45,979 bases of DNA from contig NZ_CAXBKN010000008.1 in NCBI RefSeq assembly GCF_963976135.1, positions 1 to 45,979 on the forward strand, given 5' to 3'. The DNA is from Maricaulis sp963976135. GTDB taxonomy: Bacteria; Pseudomonadota; Alphaproteobacteria; Caulobacterales; Maricaulaceae. A program made the position numbers and the translations under genes. Shown piece by piece: positions 40,351 to 45,979 of the stretch (positions within the stretch are counted from its first letter, which is position 1; every line of letters starts with the position of its first letter). The notes beneath the pieces are model-generated. The model worked only from the letters and a program-made list of their open reading frames with translations. It had not been told where the DNA came from and did not search any database.

Positions 40351-40379
40351 CGCCCCGGCTTTTTGGCCGGGGCGTTTTT
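40351..40379 (+). terminator. Rho-independent terminator of the TonB operon
   Basis: CGCCCCGGC and GCCGGGGCG form a perfect 9-bp stem around a 6-nt loop, followed by TTTTT. It lies 46 bp after the TPR gene stop and separates the operon from the second tonB. Confidence 0.93.
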
Positions 40380-40687
40380 CTTGGCCAGTCCTGCGGGCGT
40401 GAGCGCCGCAGCCAATCACCATGCCAACAGCGCGCCTGCACTGATCGGGGCCCTGGTTGGCTGGCGCTCGCGGGAAATGACCCAGCAATGGTCACAATCC
40501 CCCCTGCTTCTGCCGTGGTTTCGCCGCCTCACGCGTTCACGCTTTCCTGGCGGCGCGGGGCTGTGTTGTAGCTCTGCGTCGCACCCGCTCATCCCGGTTT
40601 GCGGTTACCGCCTCCGGGACAGGAGCGGGTCGAGGGACAATGTCTGTCGGGGCCGTGCAGCACGCTGTCCAAGGGGAGGTCTGTCCG
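40380..40687. other. 308-bp intergenic region before the second tonB
   Basis: No gene on either strand. It contains a small imperfect hairpin near 40390-40415. A housekeeping promoter for the second tonB gene should lie here, but no convincing -35/-10 pair was found. Confidence 0.5.
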
Positions 40688-41305
40688 ATGACAGCCAGTT
40701 TCCAGACTTTGAGACTACCGGTTCTCTTGCCCGTAGCGGCCATTATCACGCTCGCGCTGTTCCTGCTGATGCGGCAATTGATCGATATCGGCCCGGTGAA
40801 TCAGGTGCCCGAGCTCGACGCGCCGTCCATCGTCATCAGGTTCGAGCCGGTCGAGACACCGCCAACCTTTATCGATGAGATGATCCTGGTCGATCCAGTT
40901 GCCCCGCCGCCGCCGCCCCCGGTGATGGAGGCCAATGCCGGACCGGTGGATGCCGTTGATGCTGTGGGCGGTGCGGTCATGCCCGCGATCGCCCGTTCCG
41001 AGATCAGCGGCCCCGGCAGCATCGTGATCACCTCACGCGAACCGGTGCCGATTGTGCGGGTACAGCCAAGCTATCCCATTCGGGCTGCCGAGCGGATGCT
41101 GGAGGGGCAGTGTACGGTTCTGTTCGATATCACGCCGCAGGGCACAACGGCCAATGTGCGCCCACTCGATTGTTCCAGCTCTTTGTTCGAGAGCGCAGCG
41201 GTGAACGCGGTCGCCCGCTGGCGCTATAGTCCCCAGGTACAGGAGGGGCAGCCAGTCATGCACCGTGGTGCGACCACCCAGCTGGTCTTCCGTCTCGACG
41301 AATAA
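40688..41305 (+). CDS. tonB: TonB family energy transducer (stand-alone copy)
   Basis: 205 aa from ATG 40688, behind GGGGAGG. N-terminal anchor LPVAAIITLALFLLMRQLI; linker with PPPPPP; C-terminal TonB domain with RVQPSYPIRAAERMLEGQC and ARWRYSPQVQEGQPV. Same length and layout as the operon copy, including the paired cysteines (GQCTVLF, LDCSSS), but the linker differs almost entirely. It has no exb genes of its own, so it probably shares the upstream motor. A terminator directly follows, so it is its own transcription unit. Confidence 0.94.
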   Translation: MTASFQTLRLPVLLPVAAIITLALFLLMRQLIDIGPVNQVPELDAPSIVIRFEPVETPPTFIDEMILVDPVAPPPPPPVMEANAGPVDAVDAVGGAVMPAIARSEISGPGSIVITSREPVPIVRVQPSYPIRAAERMLEGQCTVLFDITPQGTTANVRPLDCSSSLFESAAVNAVARWRYSPQVQEGQPVMHRGATTQLVFRLDE

Positions 41306-41349
41306 GCATTTTCCGGGCGTCACGGATGGCCCCGTTCGACCGGAAAAGG

Positions 41350-41380
41350 CCCGCTGCGACCCAGGTCGCAGCGGGTTTTT
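41350..41380 (+). terminator. Rho-independent terminator of the second tonB
   Basis: CCCGCTGCGAC and GTCGCAGCGGG form a strong stem around CCAG, followed by TTTTT. It lies 45 bp past the tonB stop and directly abuts the stop of the convergent peptidase gene at 41381. Confidence 0.92.
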
Positions 41381-43663
41381 CTATTCCGCGGCTGCAGCGG
41401 GCTCGGCCGCAATCGCTTCGACTTCGGCATCGGCCAGGCCGACCGTCATCAGGGCGAAGGCCCAGTTCATGGCGGTCTCGCGCAGGCTGTCAAACCGGCC
41501 CGAAGCGCCGCCATGGCCGGCCCCCATATTCATGCGAAGCAGGGTCAGCCCGTCATCGGTACGCCGGTCGCGCAGGCGCGCGACCCATTTGGTCGGCTCC
41601 CAATAGGTGACGCGTGGATCGGTCAGGCCGCCGGTCGCGAGGACATGCGGATAGGCCATTTCGCGAACCTGGTCATAGGGGCTGTAGGCGATCATCGTCT
41701 GATAGTCTTCGGCGCTCTCGATCGGATTGCCCCATTCGGGCCATTCCGGCGGGGTCAGCGGCAATTCGGCGTCCGACATCGTATTGATGACATCGACGAA
41801 GGGCACGGCCGCGATGGCACCGGCAAACAGGTCCGGCTGGAGATTGATTGCCGCGCCGACCAGCAGGCCGCCAGCGGACCCGCCATAAGCGACGATATTG
41901 CCGCGTGAAGTATAGCCCTGGCTGGCCAGGGCCTCGCCGGCGGCAACGAAGTCGGAGAAGGTGTTTTCCTTATTCTCCAGCTTGCCGTCGAGATACCACT
42001 GATAGCCGCCCGCCATGCCGCCGCGGATATGGGCGACCGCATAGACCATGCCGCGGTCGACCAGCGAGAGCGGTGTGACGCGGAAACCGGCCGGTATAGT
42101 GATGCCGTAGGAGCCATAACCGTACAGCATCAGCGGCGCAGAACCGTCGATGGGCGTGTCGGCATGGTGGAGGATGGTGACCGGGATCTGGGCCCCGTCC
42201 GACGCCGGCGCCATGATGCGGCGTACGACATAATCGGCCGGATCATGCCCCGACGGCACTTCCTGGCGCTTGCGCAGGACACGTGTCCGCGTGCGCATAT
42301 TGTAATCGTAAGTCTCTTCCGGCGTCGACGGGCTCTCATAGGAGAAGCGGATCAGATCGACCGCATATTCATAGCCGGCCGAGACGCCGAGCGAATAGGC
42401 TTCCTCGGCGAAATCGATCTGGTGTTCGGCTCCCGTTGCATATTCGCGCACGACAATGCGCGGCAGTGCGTTCTCGCGCTCCATACGCACTTGCCAGTCG
42501 CGGAAACCAATCAGATCGAGCACCAGCACGCCGGGGCGGCTCGGGATGGCATCGACCCAGTTCTCACGGCCCGGATTATCAAGCGGTGCCGACATGATCT
42601 TGAAGTCGACGGCACCGTCGAGATTGGTGCGGAAATAGAAGCGATCGGGCGCTTCTGTCAGATAATATTCGACATTCTCCTCGCGCGGCGCGATCAGCAT
42701 CGGCTCGGCTGCCGGGTCATTGGCGTCGATCAGGCGGATCTCGTTGGAGGTGTGACCGCCGGCATTGATAACAACGTAATTCTCGCCGTCCGACAGGCCG
42801 ATCGACAGGAAGAAACCGGCATCGGGCTCTTCATAGACGAGTTCGCTGGCGCCGCCTGTCCGCGGCTGGCGATAGACGCGCACCGAGCGGCCATTATCAT
42901 CGCGCCAGATCCAGTAGAGGGTTTCGCTATCATTGGCCCAGACGAAATCACCGGTGGATTCGTCAGTCAGGGTTGAGATGATCGCGCCTGTGGCGATGTC
43001 CTTGATGCGGACCTCGTAATATTCCGAACCGCGGATATCAACGGCATAGGCGAGATAGCGATGGTCGGGGCTGTGCTCGACTTCGCCGAAATCGAGATAG
43101 TCGAAATCGGCCGCTTCGGCATCGCCATCAATCAGGATTTCTTCGTCGCCATTGGCTTCCCCGGTGACCGGATCGACCGGGCGGCGCGAATAGATCGGGT
43201 ATTGGCCGCCTTCGCGGTAGCGGCTGAAATACTCAAAATCGCCGTCACGCTCGGGCACCGAGCTGTCGTCTTCCTTGATGCGGCCGCGGATCTCCTGGAA
43301 AATCCGTTCCTGCAGGCCCGCTGTGGGCTCCATCACAGTGTCTATATAAGCGTTTTCGGCATCGAGCAGGGCGCGGATATCGGCGTCGAGCACTTCGGGC
43401 TCGCGCATTACCTGCTGCCAGTTCTCATCCTTGATCCACTGGTATTCATCGATCCGGGTGAAGCCGAGTTGTTCAATCTCGACAGGACGTTGCTCGGCCA
43501 TCGGCGCCTCGATCCCGCGGGCGCGGTCGATCAGGGCGGAGGTCGTCGTCGCAGCTGTATTGTCAGCGGTCATGGTGGTCTCCGGGCTGCAGGCTGCGGC
43601 GAGCAGGGCGACGAGCCCCGCACCGATCCGAATCACCCGTTGGCTTGCTGTAAGTGATGTCAT
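41381..43663 (-). CDS. S9A family oligopeptidase, lipoprotein
   Basis: 760 aa from ATG 43663 (GGGGGG upstream). A lipoprotein signal (IRIGAGLVALLAAAC) gives an acylated cysteine near 25. A seven-blade propeller region (about 70-480) is followed by an alpha/beta hydrolase domain (about 480-750) with the nucleophile in YGGSAGG (about S596), the aspartate in TDPRVTYWEP and the histidine in GAGHGG. Oligopeptidase B-like enzymes cut short peptides, often after basic residues. Being lipidated, this one should act in the periplasm, unlike cytoplasmic PtrB. The C-terminus is Ala/Glu-rich. It is downstream of msrB by 47 bp, perhaps co-transcribed. Confidence 0.93.
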   Translation of the reverse strand: MTSLTASQRVIRIGAGLVALLAAACSPETTMTADNTAATTTSALIDRARGIEAPMAEQRPVEIEQLGFTRIDEYQWIKDENWQQVMREPEVLDADIRALLDAENAYIDTVMEPTAGLQERIFQEIRGRIKEDDSSVPERDGDFEYFSRYREGGQYPIYSRRPVDPVTGEANGDEEILIDGDAEAADFDYLDFGEVEHSPDHRYLAYAVDIRGSEYYEVRIKDIATGAIISTLTDESTGDFVWANDSETLYWIWRDDNGRSVRVYRQPRTGGASELVYEEPDAGFFLSIGLSDGENYVVINAGGHTSNEIRLIDANDPAAEPMLIAPREENVEYYLTEAPDRFYFRTNLDGAVDFKIMSAPLDNPGRENWVDAIPSRPGVLVLDLIGFRDWQVRMERENALPRIVVREYATGAEHQIDFAEEAYSLGVSAGYEYAVDLIRFSYESPSTPEETYDYNMRTRTRVLRKRQEVPSGHDPADYVVRRIMAPASDGAQIPVTILHHADTPIDGSAPLMLYGYGSYGITIPAGFRVTPLSLVDRGMVYAVAHIRGGMAGGYQWYLDGKLENKENTFSDFVAAGEALASQGYTSRGNIVAYGGSAGGLLVGAAINLQPDLFAGAIAAVPFVDVINTMSDAELPLTPPEWPEWGNPIESAEDYQTMIAYSPYDQVREMAYPHVLATGGLTDPRVTYWEPTKWVARLRDRRTDDGLTLLRMNMGAGHGGASGRFDSLRETAMNWAFALMTVGLADAEVEAIAAEPAAAAE

Positions 43664-43710
43664 TATTCCCCCCTGATTACCCGTTGGTTTAGCGTTGGCC
43701 ACTGGTTCTG

Positions 43711-44109
43711 CTACGCATCCGCTTTGAAATCCAGCACGCCGCCATTGGTACAATAGCGCTGGCCGGTCGGTGGTGGACCGTCGGAAAATACATGGCCCAT
43801 ATGGGCGCCGCAATTGGCGCAGTGAATCTCGGTGCGCGGATAGCGCAGCTTGTAGTCCGTCTTGGTCTCGATCGCATCCGGTGCGGCCGGTTGCCAGAAG
43901 GAGGGCCAGCCGGAGCCGGACTCGTATTTATGGTCCGAGGCGAAGGCCGCTTCGCCGCAGACGGCGCAATGATAGGTCCCGGCGCGCTTTTCGGTATTGA
44001 GCGGGTGGGAGAAGGCGGGTTCGGTGCCTTCGGCAAAGGCAATCGCCTCGGTGGTGGCGTCGAGCGCGTCCCGCAGGCGCGCAATCTCTGTTTCATTCAG
44101 CCGGGGCAT
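43711..44109 (-). CDS. msrB: Peptide-methionine (R)-S-oxide reductase
   Basis: 132 aa. Two CxxC pairs (CAVCGE and CANCGAH) form the structural zinc site; GSGWPSFWQP and HMGHVFSDGPPPTGQRYCTNG are diagnostic, with the cysteine in RYCTNG as catalytic. It reduces methionine-R-sulfoxide in proteins. No signal peptide, so cytoplasmic. Its start lies 17 bp inside the 3' end of the MFS gene, implying coupling. Confidence 0.96.
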   Translation of the reverse strand: MPRLNETEIARLRDALDATTEAIAFAEGTEPAFSHPLNTEKRAGTYHCAVCGEAAFASDHKYESGSGWPSFWQPAAPDAIETKTDYKLRYPRTEIHCANCGAHMGHVFSDGPPPTGQRYCTNGGVLDFKADA

Positions 44110-45403
44110 TGTCGATTTCCTCGCCAGTCATGGCCGCGATGGCATGGCCAGCGCGTCTGACTGATAATATGGGGGTTGTGAGGCTGATGACCAGCAAGAC
44201 CAGCGCCAGCCCGCCCATCGGGATCAGCGCGGCAATATGCGGACCCGTCGCGCCGACAACAAAACCCATGATGACAGCGCCGGCCGGCATGCCGCCGAAC
44301 AGGCCGAGCTGATAGACCGACATCACCCGCGCCAGCTTGGCCGGCGGCGCCTGTTCCTGCACGACCGAACGGCTCAGCGAGATGGCGACACCGGCGCCAA
44401 GGCCCCAGAAAAAGACCAGCAGATACAGCGTCCACAGCGGCATGGGCAGGGCAAAGGCGCCGAGCGCCAGCACGGTAACGCATTGCGCCAGCACAACGGC
44501 GCGGCCGGGCCGTTCGATCTGGCGGAATTTGACCAGGGCGATATTGGCCGCCAGGGCGCCGAGCCAGAAACAGACCATCAGGCTGGCAATCTCCTGGAAA
44601 CCGCCGCCATAGGTCTCGCGGATCAGCAGCGGGATGAGCACCAGGAAACCGCCGCCGACGACGAGAAAACCGATCGCGACCATAATCGCCGTCATCGGCA
44701 TCAGCACCGGCGAATGCACCACGGCACGCCAGCCATCGACCAGATCGGCCAGCGGGTGGGCGGTGGAGCGGCCGCGATTGGACACCAGGCGCGGGATGAA
44801 GGCGGCGGCGACCCCGCCCATGACCAGGCCGAAACCCTGCAGCGCGAACAGGGCCGCCGGCCCGGTCCAGGCGGCGAAATAGCCCACGCCCATGCCGGCG
44901 ATCTGCGAGGCGAATTGCACCGTTGAGGTCAGGACGACGGCGCGCTGCAAATCAACCCGGCCATGGCGGGTCTGGCCGGTGATGCGCACGACCGGATTGA
45001 TGGCGCTGTCGCGGGCCGGCATGACGAAGCCACCGGCGACACCGATCAGCAGGGCAAAGCCCACCATCGCCCAATAGGAGAGCCGGTTGGTGAAGAGCAG
45101 GCCGGCCAGGGCCAGCGCGCTCAATCCGGCGAAAATGTAGAAATAGAACAGGATGCCGCGCCGGTCGCGGCGTTCGGCCAGCACGCCGGCCAGCGGCAGA
45201 AGCAACATCATCGGCGCCGTCAGGGCCGCCTGGGCGATGCCCAGCCTTTCCGGGCTCTCGCCGAGGGTGAAGGTGATGACGCCGGGAAACAGGGTGGTCT
45301 GCAGCCCGAAGCTGAAGAACCAGCAGGCCACCAATGCCAGATAGGCACCGAAGGGCGGAAGCCGGAGCTTCCGGTTGCGGGCGAGGGTCTCAAACAGGGG
45401 CAA
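44093..45403 (-). CDS. MFS transporter
   Basis: 436 aa, 12 predicted helices, of the MFS_3 / EntS-like branch: an early LAERRDRRGILFY motif A, PARDSAINPVV after helix four, and a middle loop of charged residues. It should be an inner-membrane proton-coupled exporter or permease; substrate unknown. The only plausible initiator is TTG 45403: an in-frame stop lies just upstream and no ATG or GTG intervenes. The stop overlaps the msrB start by 17 bp. It is the first gene of the unit and divergent from the DoxX-like gene with 172 bp between starts. Confidence 0.88.
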   Translation of the reverse strand: MPLFETLARNRKLRLPPFGAYLALVACWFFSFGLQTTLFPGVITFTLGESPERLGIAQAALTAPMMLLLPLAGVLAERRDRRGILFYFYIFAGLSALALAGLLFTNRLSYWAMVGFALLIGVAGGFVMPARDSAINPVVRITGQTRHGRVDLQRAVVLTSTVQFASQIAGMGVGYFAAWTGPAALFALQGFGLVMGGVAAAFIPRLVSNRGRSTAHPLADLVDGWRAVVHSPVLMPMTAIMVAIGFLVVGGGFLVLIPLLIRETYGGGFQEIASLMVCFWLGALAANIALVKFRQIERPGRAVVLAQCVTVLALGAFALPMPLWTLYLLVFFWGLGAGVAISLSRSVVQEQAPPAKLARVMSVYQLGLFGGMPAGAVIMGFVVGATGPHIAALIPMGGLALVLLVISLTTPILSVRRAGHAIAAMTGEEIDNAPAE

Positions 45404-45575
45404 GGACAGAGCTTCAATCAGGTTGCAACGGCGATCACGATTATATCATTGTTTTGGTAAGTGAATGTGACTGGCATCATGGACTGTCTAGCAACATGCT
45501 GCTGTGAAGCAAGTTTTCTCGAACCACTCCCGGGACAAAAGACCCGACTCTTCCGCACTGTCTGGAGCGAATGAC

Positions 45576-45979
45576 ATGAAATATCGACCCGCTTTTCTTG
45601 GTATCCTTGTCGCCGCCTTCCTGCTCTTCATGGGCGTGCAGAAATTCGGCGCCGCCAACCCGGTCTTCGCTTATATCGCCGCGACATCCGGCATTGAATT
45701 ATTCGAGCCGGTGATCCGCCTCGCCGTCGGCGTCAGCGAGATCACCGCCGCCGCCCTCATCCTGCTCGCCACCTTCACCGGCCGCCTGCGCGGCCTCGGT
45801 GCCCTGATCTCCGCCGGGGTCACAGGCGGCGCCCTCGTCTTCCACCTCTCGCCCTGGCTCGGGATCAACGCCCCGGTCGCCTTCGCCCCCGGCGGTGGCT
45901 ATGCGTTCAGCCCGATGCTGTTCATGATGGCGCTGCCCTTCTTCGCACTCTCGCTGGTGCTGGTCTGGCTGGACCGGGA
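45576..45979 (+). CDS. DoxX-like membrane protein (3' end cut by window edge)
   Basis: At least 134 codons from ATG 45576 (GGAGCG upstream), continuing past the window. Four hydrophobic segments are visible: FLGILVAAFLLFMGVQKFG, VGVSEITAAALILLATF, LGALISAGVTGGALVFHLS and MLFMMALPFFALSLVLVWL. This pattern and the GVQKFG near the first helix fit the DoxX family of small membrane proteins, which have been linked to redox or thiol stress in some bacteria. Codon use is strongly C-ending compared with the neighbours. The C-terminus is missing, so the family call is moderate. Confidence 0.75.
   Translation, partial: MKYRPAFLGILVAAFLLFMGVQKFGAANPVFAYIAATSGIELFEPVIRLAVGVSEITAAALILLATFTGRLRGLGALISAGVTGGALVFHLSPWLGINAPVAFAPGGGYAFSPMLFMMALPFFALSLVLVWLDR

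Noticed and set aside
38664..40415. 583-codon minus-strand frame opposite the TPR gene
   Set aside because: Composition is that of an antisense frame, and it runs through the operon terminator. The plus-strand gene has a signal peptide and TPR pattern.
1..45979. Mobile elements, CRISPR arrays, phage genes, origins
   Set aside because: No transposase, integrase, terminal inverted repeats, regularly spaced repeats or replication genes were seen anywhere in the window.

Overview
The window is G+C-rich DNA from a free-living Gram-negative alphaproteobacterium, most likely of the Maricaulales/Hyphomonadaceae-Caulobacterales group. This is inferred from the HDAC-xseB-ispA-dxs-tlyA isoprenoid cluster, the many glycine-zipper and lipobox envelope proteins, the DUF3450-TtpC-type TonB operon and the overall codon use. 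I see no phage, IS element, integron or CRISPR array. It reads as core chromosome with lineage-specific envelope genes. Both ends cut a gene: a flavin oxidase on the left and a DoxX-like membrane protein on the right.

Layout. 1-4.2 kb (minus strand): a D-2-hydroxyacid dehydrogenase-like flavoenzyme behind a threonylcarbamoyl-AMP synthase, then a YceI / cytochrome b561 / YceI-lipoprotein cassette. 4.3-6.1 kb: a large acyl-CoA dehydrogenase. 6.2-7.4 kb (minus): three small envelope/stress genes (entericidin-like, YeaQ/GlsB-like, DUF4870). 7.5-9.7 kb (plus): a tightly packed operon of a small membrane protein, a YbjQ protein and two tandem signal peptidase I genes. 9.7-17.1 kb (plus): an SDR, then an HDAC-like deacetylase, a histidine phosphatase, xseB, csaA, ispA, dxs, a GNAT and tlyA. 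This run includes the entry enzyme of the MEP isoprenoid pathway and a prenyl diphosphate synthase. 17.1-21.2 kb (minus): two glycine-zipper envelope proteins that share an identical 19-bp upstream element, then chorismate synthase and a J-domain protein. 21.3-24.6 kb: pdxH and DUF1499 on plus, a metallo-beta-lactamase-fold hydrolase and an ATP-grasp-like protein on minus.

25-30.1 kb holds oligopeptide ABC permeases oppB and oppC and a lipoprotein substrate-binding protein. These are separated by two divergently transcribed, paralogous secreted proteins; no transporter ATPase gene is present. 30.1-33.2 kb: a DUF3667 zinc-ribbon membrane protein and SppA. 33.4-33.8 kb: divergent tRNA-Pro(CGG) and tRNA-Gln(TTG) genes, each with a recognisable promoter.

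34.4-41.3 kb is the most distinctive block. It encodes a complete TonB energy-transduction system of the Vibrio TonB2/TtpC type: DUF3450, a TtpC-like large ExbB, a small ExbB, two consecutive ExbD, TonB and a TPR protein, closed by a strong terminator. A second stand-alone TonB with its own terminator follows. The right end carries an S9 oligopeptidase lipoprotein, msrB and an MFS transporter on minus, and the start of a DoxX-like gene on plus.
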